Origin: Datura wrightii
Lineage: Eukaryota; Streptophyta; Magnoliopsida; Solanales; Solanaceae
Reading direction: 5' to 3'
Length of the DNA: 64,000 nt
Assembly: GCA_035772735.1 (NCBI GenBank)
Contig: JASDFA010000010.1
Coordinates: 181,477,501 to 181,541,500 of the forward strand
The notes under the pieces are model-generated. The model had not been told where the DNA came from. It did not search any database and saw only the letters and a program-made list of their open reading frames with translations. This document shows positions 21,601 to 32,708 of this stretch, one piece after another. Position 1 is the first letter of the stretch. Each line of letters begins with the position of its first letter. The position numbers and the translations under genes are program-made.

Positions 21601-24600
21601 TTTTTGTGTGTGAAAGACATACTTATTTTGGGAAGTTTCTTGGAATATTATTGAAGTGATACTCATCATTGCATTCATGAAAATTCTTGATGACATTTTC
21701 TCGGATCGATATAGAGGAGAGAATTAAGTCCAAGTCATATCATTAGGTGAGAGGTCCAGTAGTTAAATGGAGGTCACTCATGCGAGAAGTTATGTTTTAC
21801 CTGACTAGAAACAGCCTCCAAAATGGAAAACTTAGGTGAGATAGTAGCATCCAATATCTGGAGTAAGCTAACCCCCTCTCCCAACTAACTCTAAGCAAAC
21901 AAAACAATTCCGCGTCAATCTCAGCAAGTTGGGCCGGGCTATATGAATCCTCATTGACAATGTCGGTCCATTTAAGCTTATCTCAGACCAATAATATATA
22001 AAATCTCCCAGCTCTAGTACTATGTTTTCCCTTTCTAATCTTCCACTTTGTGTATTAGATACTCTTTCCCTTTTGAAGTCATACAGTTGGAGGGGGAAAC
22101 TTAGGGGTTGTCCAACTCCAATGACAGTAAAGGCTAGGAATCCTCTCCATTGACTGCAATCGAGCTCTGGAATACCGCAATGAAGAGTCCCAAGCATGAT
22201 ACATGCTGCTAGCAATCCCAAACTGAGGGCGGGGATTGAACTACACTACTATTATTTTGGTATATTTTTGGCACATATAAATAAATAGTCCTTTCTTTTT
22301 GTAGATAGCAGGTATTTAGCAAAGCCCAATCCCAAAATACACTATGCTCCAAATAATATGCCTTACAATCCAAGTTTGCTTTTTGTTGTCCAAAAAGAGT
22401 CATTGCTTACTTTATCTATAAAGAAAACAAATAAAAGAGAAATTCTTGCTTTCTTGAAGAGAATAATATTCAAAGGTAGGGTGTCTAGCAAATATTGACA
22501 ATCTTCTTTAAAAAGATTCTAACATATAAACTAAATTGCAAATCAATTTTCAACTAACACTTGAATGACACATAGAATTCCTCTAGAAAAACTGAACGTA
22601 TTCTCTCACTATCCACTAATCCTTTACCACACCACTTCTTGGTGACCACAATTATCTTTCTTCCCTTCTAATGTCAAAGCTTTTTCGCTCGCATTCTCAT
22701 GGTTGACAAATACAGTTGAAAAAGTGAAGCATCAAAAGGTAAGGAAGCAAAGGCAAAATGAGGAGAGAGAGGGGGTTGAGGGAGGGAAGAAAGGAGGATT
22801 ACAGGTTGAGCTTCTTTCTTGCTGGAATAAACAAAGTTGCAAATTATGTTTTGGGGGAAGAGCTGAAGGTTGCAAGTTGCAACCACAGTAAGCCATAGTT
22901 CTTTTATTCTGTTTTTTTTTTTTTTAAATTTTGTTTTTCTAGTTTTGGCTGCAGAGGTCTTTGGTATAGTGAGAAAAACATTGGAACTTTTTCCCCCTTA
23001 AAGTATTATATCGCATTTGGTGGATAGATTAATGGGAGTGTTGTTCAGAGAAATGGAAATTATTTTTAGAACAATCAGATAACTTGTTAAGGTAAATCTT
23101 AGTTGGGGAAAGACCTTATTAGTTTCATACTAGTAACAATTTGAACTCATTTATAGGTTATATTTATATTTGTCTTTTGGTCCTACTATTGTTTAGATTA
23201 AACTTCAACTGTTGCTGTAATATCTGAGCTTGCTAACTTGATACGAGTGATCACGCCCAAATTACACCATGCAATAAAGTATAAAGCGGTCGCTAACAAA
23301 TATAGTAACCCAACTAGGTTGGGGTCGATCCCATAGGGAATAGGTCAAAATAATATGTTAATAGTGAGTAAATCATAATGTTGTAGGCTTATTTTATTAG
23401 TGATTTATCCTGGTGAATTTTGTGTAAGACTGACGATTAAATTTATCTAATGTCTCTCGACTTACATAGATGAATTTCATTCTAAATCCTCTCGGACTTT
23501 AAGTTTTCATATTTTTCCCTCGTCATATGTCTTGGATTAATTATAGAGCTCAAGTTAATTAGATGAGGGTTGGTAGCCTCAAATTTCCACTGTCTTTTAC
23601 TAGCTTCAACCTCTTTGGTCGAGCAAGTTGATGATATAGGCACGTTTCAATGTTTGCGACTGCTAAAACTAATTAAAACGAAGAGAATAACAATTCACTC
23701 AATTCACCATTCAAGAATCACTATTTTATTTTGCTACTTCCCTTAATCCATCATGGTTCCCATAACCCTAGCTAAAGAAATTAACCGCTCATGTTTGAAG
23801 AAACAATAACATAAGATTTATAGGAAGTCATGATGAAATACTTACAACGATATGAAATTGTTGACAAAACTTGAAAGCTAACTAGAATCTCAAAAACTTG
23901 ATGTATCTCTCAACTAGTGTTGTCAAAGGCGCGCTTAAGCCTTGAAGCGAGGCTCAAAACACGTTGAGCGCTTTGACTCGCTTAATGTGCGCTTTAGTGT
24001 CATATCAGGGCTCTAAGACAAACTTTTCCTTGCAAATGAACATTTTCTGAAGAATCGATACTAAACAATTGATATTTCACTTAATCCTTAAAAAAATTCA
24101 ATTTCTCTATCATCTATTTGTTATTCATGCTTATAATTATTAGTCTTGGGCTATATATATATTTGTATGTTTTCTCCCTTTGCGCTTTATTTGCACTTTG
24201 CGCTTAAAGCCCTAATGGACCTTAGAGCTTTTTTGCGCTTTTCGCTTTTGATAACACTGCTCTCAACAATTGTATGGAATAATGTTTTCCACACTTACAA
24301 TAACTCAATGCTTGAATAATAGTCAATAATTAAGTGGTGCCCTTCAAAAGCGTCCTAGAGGGGGTATATATAGTAATAGAATAAATCTGCATTTGTTCCT
24401 ACCTGGACTGGGATTAAAATTTGCAGGCTTTGAGTCGGCAGACCTTGGTCCACGTCGTGCCTATCCATGTGCCAATGTGGCCTCGCGTCGCGCAGCTTGG
24501 TGCGCTAGTGTGCCTTGTCGTCACACTCAGGCTTGTGCCCAAATGTGACTGTGCGATGCCAACCTCCATTTTGATGTGGCACTTATTCCCTTTTAGTTTT

Positions 24601-27600
24601 GGCAACACTTGCTCTTTTAAGCCTCAAATAAGTCCAAATCCGCTACTTTTATCACTGCAAACATCTAATCATGTGTGTTTGCTCTTTTTCATTAATATCA
24701 TACTAAACCAAAGCAATCACACATTATTTGTTCTCAAAACATAGCTAAGTATGGGGAAAATATGGCAAATAAGTGCGTGAATACGCCCAACATCACCAAG
24801 AGGAGCTATTACTTTTAGAAAGATGGTCTTGGAAAATAAAAAAAACCCTTTATCAGATTGGAACAGGTGACTTAAGCCTCTTTCTTCTTCTTATGGGGCA
24901 TCCAAAGAGCGTGATTTTTTAGTTTAATTAAGTTCAAATTAGTTAAATTAAAAGGCCAAGCTTGGACCATGGCAACATGTAACCTTCTAAACTCTACCAG
25001 CTGTTGAGGGTAGATTTTCCGTATTCTCCATGGCATCCATAAAGACAAGTTTTAACCTTATGTAGGAAGTAGACGAGCATGTGAAACACTGTATTAGTGT
25101 ATTTCCTTTTCTCTTCCTAGTGCATTGTGACATCTTTAAGGCACCTTTTACCTCTGTGTAGGAAGTAGATAAGCATGTGTAAATTGGTATACACATTTCT
25201 GTTCCCAGAGAATATTGCATCGATGGTGGCTACAACTCCATTATCTTTTGCTGAAAATGTTAGATGATTAGTTTCTATTGGGCACAAATGATTTTTAAAA
25301 GACTTGTAGTAGTTATGTAAAAGCTATGATATCAAAATTGAAGAGTCAATCGTGGTGCAACTTAGAAAGTGTATATCTAATCTCGTTTCCATATTCGGCT
25401 TTGCAGCTATATGCAAGGAGGCATTTTTTGTTCCCACCATTGAGCATTGAAGAGTACAATGATCGAGTCATGGCAGTAGTGCGTTGCGAGGCACAAGTAT
25501 GGCTATCTCACAAATATTAAGGCCTTATGAATATTCATTCTACTGATATGTGCTTCCCATGATTTTCTCATATGATGTCCTCTCAAGGGATAGATCTGTT
25601 TTAAGAGTACTTATATGATGTCGACAAATATGTTTTACGAACATCTTGATAATCCTTTTGTGTCCTCTTTAAGGATTTATAATGGTATCAAGACTCTGGA
25701 GTTTTGGCTCCCTTTCCCCCACCAAAACAAAAGACATTGGAGATTATTGTACTGCGTAATTATGGAAATCTTCCATGACTATTTACATGCCTTGAGATGT
25801 TAAAAAGGGAAAAGAAAATGCTTGGGATGATTTTACTGCACAATATGTGAAATCTTTTGTATTTGCTTGCATGACAACTGGCTATACATGCTTTGAGATG
25901 TTAAGAATTCACTCTCTCAGCTGCACACTTGTTTTAAAATAACCCCCTTTATCTCGATTAGCTAGGTTTCTATTTGAGAAATTGTTCTTTTTGGCATGCA
26001 TCTGAGAAGGTGTTAAATACAGAATAATTCAAGAATATCACACTTCTTTCCCCTAGTACTCTTTTCCTTTTGAAACACTTCCTAGGACATGAGCCTTTGA
26101 GTTCTAATGAAAAATGAATTGATCCCGACAAGAACGGTGACAGGGTGGAGGATGTGCATCGATTACAGGGGTTAAATAATGCAAATCGTGAAGACCACTT
26201 CATGCTTCCATTCATTGATCTGATGCTTGAGAAAGTTGCCAGACAAGGATTTTAGTGCTTCCTTAATGGATATTCGGGGTACTGGTTTTGATCAACAGCC
26301 TTTTCCAATGTACTATGAAGGATCTGGTTCTTGCATATTTTTGTTATGTTTTGCTACTCGTTTGTTCATCATAAAAACTCCATATTGTTAGCCTTAGCTC
26401 ATAGCTCTCTAGCTCATATTTCCCTCCCTAGCACATGCACCCCTATAGTTCATGACACTCTCAACATGTTCACAAAGAGATATAGAAAGTTAGAAGACAT
26501 TACAACCAAACTCTCAATCCCAACTTGTTTTTGAATTGGAATTTGGTGAATTCTTCAACCAATCTTCATTCCTTGTGTTCTTCTCGTTCAACAGTCGCTC
26601 CTCCTTCCAAGATAACCTAATCGAGACGAGTTAAAACTTATATAGCTCCGCAGATCTTTCCATGAAATTCCAAAATTACCCTTGATTTGAAATTCCTTGT
26701 CAGCTCGGTGTGCGGTCGCTCAACTGAAACCCCAAACACGCAGCTGATCGCATAGCACTTCCAGTTAATTTCTCATTTCTGCCTCCTCAGCCGCTGGCCT
26801 GCACTATGACGTCGTGCAGCCAATTTCCTTCATTCTTCCGCCGTTTCTCTTTTAATTCCTTCATCTTGTTCTCAAGTTGAGTGCATTTTCACCTACATAC
26901 AAAACACCGCAGTTTAGCAATATCCACACATAATATCTCCAACTTCACATAGAATTCCCGTCAAATAAGCTCACAAAAATCATAGAATATATACCATCAA
27001 GGCTTTGGTGTTGTGTGATGATACTTGGTTGAATATGTGCGGTTCTTTTCTTTTTAGTGTCAACTTCTTCATAAGGTGGAATCATTGAGTTTTGTGCACA
27101 TTGCAGGATGCTATGTTGCAGAAACTTATGACCGACAATATTTTGACAGAAGAGGAAAGGTAGATATATTGCATTTGAGCAGGTTTCTTTCCTTTTGGAT
27201 GTTCATCTGTGATTTATTTTGAATGAATCTTCATCTTAGGAATTTGTGGGTATCTCAAGTTATTATTGTGTTAACAGAATTATAATATAACAAATAGAGT
27301 GCAAGCTGGTGAGGACACCACCTTCAGACAAAGCTCACAAATAGAGCAACATTCTCTTTCTTCAAACAAGCCAAGTCAACTGTTTCATATATTCAGTAGA
27401 CATAATTACAATTTACAAATATCCACAAAGTTAATGCTTTATGTATTCCCATCTTGTTTATACTTAAGCAGTCAAGCCTTCATCCTGCATTGACCCTTAC
27501 CCTTTTGAAATATGCTTCTTGAAGCAAATATTTGATGGCTTACAGCTGTTTCGAAAATTAGTTAGTGCCGAACAGGTGATAAACACGGGCTACACGAGCG

Positions 27601-28612
27601 ATTTGTTTGTTGAAGCTGGATCACTTGTGCTGATTCTTCTAATATAAAATCCAAATCTTGGAGGAGGGTAATTATATTAATGTTGTATGGCCATATATCA
27701 GTTGTTTGACAAATCGAACAAAATTTTTTTTTTTAAAATATCTTATATTGGTAAACATGAAATATATATATATTTGGCAATTTATGGCGTACTTCTATTC
27801 TCAGCCGAGTTCAGCATTCCTTTTTTCTTTATCAACCTAACAGGATTGCTTTCTTATTCTAATCAACAATTGGTCAATAGTCTCTTACGTTACACTAAAT
27901 TCATAAATCCCTGTGATGCCTTTACATTTTTGAATCGTAATTGTTGATTTCGTGGATGTATTTTCTGGGAGATGGCTGTTGGGCTTCTAAATTGAGATGT
28001 CTGAATCCTTCAAATGTATTGTTTAATTTAACCCCATTAAACTGCAAAAGAAGTATTACTTGTAAAAAAAAAAAAAAAAACTTCCTCTTACCATGTAATT
28101 TTGACCATGTGTATGTTTTTCCATGTCAAAGGGGTGTGCTTCGTTGGGGGAAAAATGTTGGTTCAGGCAAAACGAAGACGAAAAAGCGTGCCGGTGTGGC
28201 TGTTTACAGCAGAGCATCTTCACTTGAAACACTAGTCAGTTTCTTCAACCATCTGTTAAGAATAGTGAATTAACTGCTTTATCTGTGCTTCATCTGCCAA
28301 CTGCCATGTGCTGTTTAGTAGTGCATGTCAATCAATTTTTATTTTCTTTTCGTTTTTTGGTATTTCAGAAGCTGATGAAATGTTTTTAGGAGGTGCAATC
28401 TTCAGTGTACATATGATGATCTTCACTTAAAAATTAAATTTTGTCTAGTTTCTCTCTTGTAGGTTGGTTATCTCTACCTTACAAATGTGCAAAGGCTTGA
28501 AGAAATCATGCTGAAGTTGGGATTCTGCATAGGTGACTCTACCCTGCCAATTGTGGAGAGAATAGATGGTAAGCTGTTTCTTTGGCTTGAAAATGTTAGT
28601 GCTGGCAATTAA
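21083..28612 (+). CDS. Mini-ribonuclease III-like protein, chloroplast (RNC3/RNC4 type)
   Basis: Dimeric RNase III relative lacking a double-stranded-RNA-binding domain; plant members process chloroplast rRNA and intron RNA. Exons 21083-21308, 21435-21556, 25407-25496, 27107-27159, 28132-28234, 28463-28568 join in frame. The start MAIL is preferred over in-frame 20945 because it begins a Ser/Pro-rich transit-peptide-like stretch (about 1-60). The catalytic domain has WLPSAPKVEKPRSVFNAA, AYIGDCIFELYARRH (active-site D112) and SSLETLVGYLYL (E196). The 3' end is uncertain: reading through at 28568 gives a stop at 28612 (247 aa), but a strong donor there (GAT G|GTAAGC) suggests splicing. An acceptor at 29642 continues in phase (ESVGKLGIPVDV) but soon runs into low-complexity sequence. 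Introns 2 and 3 are large (3.8 and 1.6 kb) and hold transposon relics. The name is by family resemblance. Confidence 0.85.
21564..21595. repeat. (AT)n microsatellite in intron 2
   Basis: About 32 bp of TA dinucleotides just after the donor of Mini-RNase III intron 2. Confidence 0.95.
21905..22000 (-). mobile_element. RTE LINE/SINE-related dispersed repeat fragment
   Basis: GGGCTATATGAATCCTCATT and TCCATTTAAGCTTATCTCA are typical of a very common Solanaceae dispersed repeat linked to the RTE LINE/SINE tails. The assignment is from memory of the repeat; the orientation is inferred. Confidence 0.4.
23240..24800. mobile_element. Probable non-autonomous transposon in intron 2
   Basis: The left part (GTGATCACGCCCAAATTACA, then GGGTCGATCCCATAGGGAAT) and right part (GCGTGAATACGCCCAACATCA) carry motifs I associate with a dispersed plant element that brings its own GC-richer sequence into introns. 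No reading frame or terminal repeat is clear and the ends are approximate. A hAT MITE (23915-24259) sits inside it. Confidence 0.4.
23907..24267. mobile_element. hAT-type MITE, 345 bp, with perfect 8-bp target duplication
   Basis: CTCTCAAC occurs at 23907-23914 and 24260-24267, flanking 23915-24259. The inverted ends are TAGTGTTGTCAAAGGCG on the left and, reverse-complemented, CAGTGTTATCAAAAGCG on the right. The interior repeats GCGCTT-type motifs in both orientations (GGCGCGCTTAAGCC, TGCGCTTTAGTG, TTGCGCTTAAAGCC). No coding content. It lies in Mini-RNase III intron 2, inside an older repeat. Confidence 0.88.
26112..26300 (+). pseudogene. Ty3/gypsy (Athila/Tat-like) reverse-transcriptase relic
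   Basis: NELIPTRTVTGWRMCIDYRG is followed, after a +1 frame change, by LNNANREDHFMLPFIDLMLE and then CFLNGYSGYW. These correspond to the start of the reverse-transcriptase domain of Athila/Tat-lineage Ty3/gypsy elements. Stops (TAA after the first block, TAG before CFLNG, TGA after GYW) and the frameshift show it is dead. No LTRs were found nearby. It lies in Mini-RNase III intron 3 in the same orientation as the gene. Confidence 0.85.
26560..27000. other. Intronic sequence of higher GC content, probably repeat-derived
   Basis: Base composition here (for example around 26700-26830) is less AT-rich than ordinary intron in this window, and it follows the Ty3/gypsy relic, so it may be more of the same insertion. 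No reading frame is recognised. Confidence 0.3.
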
Positions 28613-30585
28613 GACCCATTTTTCTATCACCTGCCTAGACTACCCATATTTATGCAGGTTGATTGAGTGATATCCAAAAATGGGCTTATGATTTGAGCCC
28701 ATATTTAACCTGGGACAAACTTGGTTCTGACGGTTTGTATCATGACAAAATGGGTTCCGCATTGTGGGTCAGAGAGTTTGGGTTGGTATTATGTTCTAAG
28801 CCTCTTCTTCAGAAAAAAGTCCTCTAATCTTTCAGTAGTCACTTTGGCCTTTTGTTTGGTTCTTTTTCTTTACTTTGAATCATACTTTAAGAATATCAAG
28901 GCATTAAGATGCAAAGTGGGAAAAATCTAAAACCAGTTCTATCTGAGAATTTCGATGTGCACTTTCCCTTATAGTGTTTAAACAGAATTAAAACATCTAA
29001 AATTAACTTAGATACTCTCAGGGTTAATAAAATTACTAATGATGAATATGAAAACTGACTTGCAGTAGACAATCACCTTAATTTTTGATAATATTTTGGG
29101 CACTACAGTAAATGTGTGCATGTCGTGTGAGCAAGACCTTGGGCTTTATAATTCTAGACGCATTTACTCGCTGTTAAGTATATTTTGTTAGATGAATATT
29201 TATTTTTTCTTCCTAACTGACATCCCTCTGGTAAGAGAACACTCAATTTCCCCGCATGACTTATTCCCCATTTTTTTTCTTGCTTCTCTGTTTGATTTCT
29301 GCAAGTGACTAACAAAGCAGCAGTGGTTCTCCTGCTGGACGGTTCTTAGACAGTCTTAAAATCACGTCTTTTTGCCATGAGATCCACCATATGTTAGGTC
29401 TAGTCCTGTTGTCTTCCTTGAGTTCACTCGTAGCACATGGAAACCGGTTCTGAAATGAGATACAGTTGCTCCTTTGATTTTGAAATTATGGTCATTTATA
29501 GTGAATACTACCTTACATACTCAGAAATGGAAGTTCTTTTCCTTCTCCATTCTCTTATTTTTTCCTTTTTTTCTGCCTGTTTGTGAAAATATATTGGCTT
29601 TTCTTAGTCCTCAAATTTCCTTTTAACCTCTCTTCCCTGCAGAGAGTGTGGGGAAGTTGGGTATTCCGGTGGATGTCCATTCTTTGACATCATATCCTGA
29701 GTCTTTATCCAAAATTAGCAGTATAAATAACTGGTGTCATAAATCTCTAGGAATTCTTTGTTTTCTTCTCTCTCTCTCTCTCTTTCTCTGTCTGTGTAGT
29801 ACATGCAGTTATTTATACTCGTATGTTTCTTAAAGAAGATGTTCCAGGCAAGTCATAAGGAAATGAGATAGGACTTAGATGTAGCTGATCCATGTTTTGA
29901 TAGGAATGGCTTTTTTGCTTCTCAAGTCTTGTTGCAATGTTAGTCATCTCGATGAAATGATGTTGCATGCTATGCTACCCATCTAATTTCATGGTTGTGA
30001 CTCGTGAATTCTGTCATTAACATACCAGCAATGAAAATGTTCCTCCACAAACTTCAGGTTTTCCCTGGTATTTTCTGGTATTTGTGGAATAGTACTTGTA
30101 ATATCATTGACAGTGCCCCGAGGAGAAATATATTGTCTCTTTCAACTTGATATGTTTTTATTCCACCTTATAAAGAACAATTTTCCATATCATCACATCC
30201 TTATGTCCTTACCTAAGGTAGTTGGGGAAGTTCAAACTTTACAACCCGCAATATCTCAGCCAGTTCTTGAATGTTCTGCACCTCATTTATTGGGTGTGTA
30301 TGCTCCTGGTGTGATTGGTGCTTAGGCAAACATGTCTTATCTCAAAACACTCCAGAAGCAGAATAATTTCAATCAAGAATCAAAATGATACCAGACGGAT
30401 TAAATCTTATCCTTTTGATATCATACCTAGCTGAGAATAAAATTTGATGTGACGTGATAGATGAATGACATATAACTAAAAACCGTTATAAGAAGATGCA
30501 AAAGGTTGAGTCACCGGCTGATGCTTTGTCACTTTAGCAGATACACCATTAACATCCTCAATTCCTCATCTTCCCACCAGACACC
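28613..30585. other. 3' flank or further introns of the Mini-RNase III gene
   Basis: Contains a textbook acceptor (TTTTAACCTCTCTTCCCTGCAG ending at 29642) that joins in phase to the donor at 28568, so transcription may extend here. A (CT)n run lies at about 29766-29792. No confident exon could be fixed. Confidence 0.35.
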
Positions 30586-30589
30586 AATG

Positions 30590-31000
30590 AGAGCTAGAGG
30601 GAGAAGGGGGAGACCAAGGACAATGACTGAGGTACCAAAATTGTCCCTCCACTGAATATAGGAAGATGAGAGTGAGAAAGAGAATCAAATGGGGTAATTG
30701 AGGGAAGATTCCAAGCTAGAGAAGGAGAGAGGAGAAACCGCCTGCTGGAGAAAGGGGAATTTGGTTCCACCTCTAGCTTGGCTTAAATGCTTAGATTAGA
30801 GATCTGCCAGGGAGAATGAGACTATGGGAGCAAAAAGGAGTATAGGGGATACTGGACAATGGCTGAGATGCCAAAAATTTGTACTCCGCTGACAAAAAGG
30901 GAAGATCAGAGTGAGAAGGAGAAGAATATGGGGTAATAGAAAGAATATCCTAAGCTACGGAAGAAACAGCCTGTTGGAAAAAGTGTAAATGTTGGTCCCT
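30590..31000. repeat. Diverged purine-rich tandem duplication, period about 235 bp
   Basis: Copy 1 (about 30590-30770) and copy 2 (about 30825-31000) share in order GGACAATGNCTGAGRT, AGAGTGAGAANGAGAA, ATGGGGTAAT, AAGCTA and GAAACNGCCTG, followed by TGGTYCC. The spacing between matching blocks is about 235 bp. Both copies lie between the Mini-RNase III gene and the exon-like blocks at 31.9-32.7 kb. Confidence 0.75.
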
Positions 31001-31866
31001 GCTGTACTTGCGGCTATTTGAAATATATACATAGGTATGTACGACATTTGCGGATGAACTATTAAAAGGGAAAAAAGGGATCTGCTGGGTATCTTTGCTT
31101 AGCTTGTTCTGCTATTCGAGCTGGCTCAGGGTCAACTGATACGAGCCTGCCGGAGAAAAAACAGAGCAGACCCCAGTCACTTGAATCTAGATGGTCATTT
31201 ACCTATGTCTTTGATGATGTTACATACCAAGGTTCATGATTCTTAATTTTGAGTTATTCCAAAGTTGCTGAAAGTGACAGATTTTGCACCTAAACCGGGG
31301 CTTTTGGGATCATATTGCAATTTCTATTTTTAATCCAATGGATTTAACATTTTAAAATTTGTTGAAAAATGGAAGAAGTGAGTCACGATTTTGTCCACGT
31401 CATTCTGTTTTTCCCTGACATAAATTAGTCAAATATTCTCTGTTGATAGTTTGTTCGTCAGAGAACTTAAAGCTGGTCTATAGAAGTTGTCCATACGCTA
31501 ACTTTTAAGCTTTGTTCCGTGAAAGATGGTCCCCGCTCACCCACCCCCAAGACCAACACACTTTTTTCTTTATATGACATTGAGGATGGGATGACTTCTG
31601 GAATTGACTCATATTTTCACCTTATATGTGGCCCAATTTCAAGGGGCATATGATATGTCTTTTTCCTGAAGTAAGATCGTCACAGAATTGAAAGACTAAT
31701 TTATGTGCCTACTTGTCTGGAAAAACTGTATTTATCTGTTCATGTGGAACGCTAGTCCCTTGCTATCTTCCTTTTTCTTTCTGGATTGTCACATAGATTC
31801 TGCCTTTTCATGTAATTTGTCGTTGCTCTTTTCTTCTCTTTATGTATTCACTGATGGTTACAACAG

Positions 31867-32708
31867 CTGAAATTTTGGAATCGGATAGATGGTGGAACTT
31901 TTTTTAAGCCATTGGTAAGTGCAGGCATAATACTTTTTAAGTTTGACAAATATTGCATGTCATAGGTACAACAAGGTGATGTCGGAGGAAGAGAGTTCAT
32001 GAAGCGCTATGTAGATAAAAATGGCGGACATTTCCAATAGCATGCTGAAACAATTGAGTTTCTCAAAAACAACAAAGTTCGTGGAGACTTGAGGAAGGTT
32101 GTCATCACCTCTTCACGTGTTTTCTCATTTAAATATCACAAGAGCTTGGATGTGAGTGGATTTTTAGTATTTCAAAGCTTAGAAAGAAAACAAGAAGTTG
32201 TATTAGTTGTTCTTAAATGGAGAAACATTTAGATTTACAATACAGATATGATCTCCACTTGATGAATACCTCTGAAAAATGATATGCATCATCAGCTGAG
32301 TGGATTTAGGAATGTGTTTAGATTGCTCATTCACGGTTTTCAGAATCAGAGTAAATGTGTACATGGACATGTTTATAAGCAACTATGTTTATATCAGGTC
32401 CATTTGTCATGTAATACGTGTTAAGTTTGAATTTTGGAAAGAATAATTTGAGGTTTACTATCTGCATTTTCTCTCCTGCCACTTCTTATCTCTGTCCATC
32501 AATTTTTTCTAGTTCCCTTTCTTGATAAGCCATGAAAGCGGCTGGAGATAATGAATCTACACCATAAAAATCCGTCATTATGATCATGGCTGGAGAATTT
32601 TGTAAATTGTTTTTCAATTTTTCTCCTGTTTCTTGTCATCTTCCTGACATACAGGGAGAACGACAGGAGAAATGTGTCAAGATGATGCATGGCGATGTGG
32701 CTACTCAG
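31867..32708 (+). pseudogene. Three in-phase exon-like blocks of an unrecognised gene, one internal stop
   Basis: Blocks 31867-31914, 31966-32097 and 32655-32708 are 48, 132 and 54 nt (all multiples of three). Each is bounded by AG on the left and GT on the right, including a consensus GTAAGT. In one shared frame they read LKFWNRIDGGTFFKPL; QQGDVGGREFMKRYVDKN...HFQ, a TAG, then HAETIEFLKNNKVRGDLRK; and GERQEKCVKMMHGDVATQ. The composition is protein-like and not obviously low-complexity. I do not recognise the family. The single stop suggests a decayed gene or a gene fragment. It could be part of the Mini-RNase III transcription unit or a separate gene. Confidence is low. Confidence 0.35.

Noticed and set aside
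21868..22403. Minus-strand frames of 117 and 64 codons
   Set aside because: They lie in Mini-RNase III intron 2 and overlap a dispersed repeat; no domain is recognisable.
22674..22891. Overlapping frames on both strands in intron 2
   Set aside because: Low-complexity purine/pyrimidine sequence; no family features or splice context.
24414..24744. 107-codon plus-strand frame
   Set aside because: Inside the intronic transposon-like segment, repetitive and without recognisable domain.
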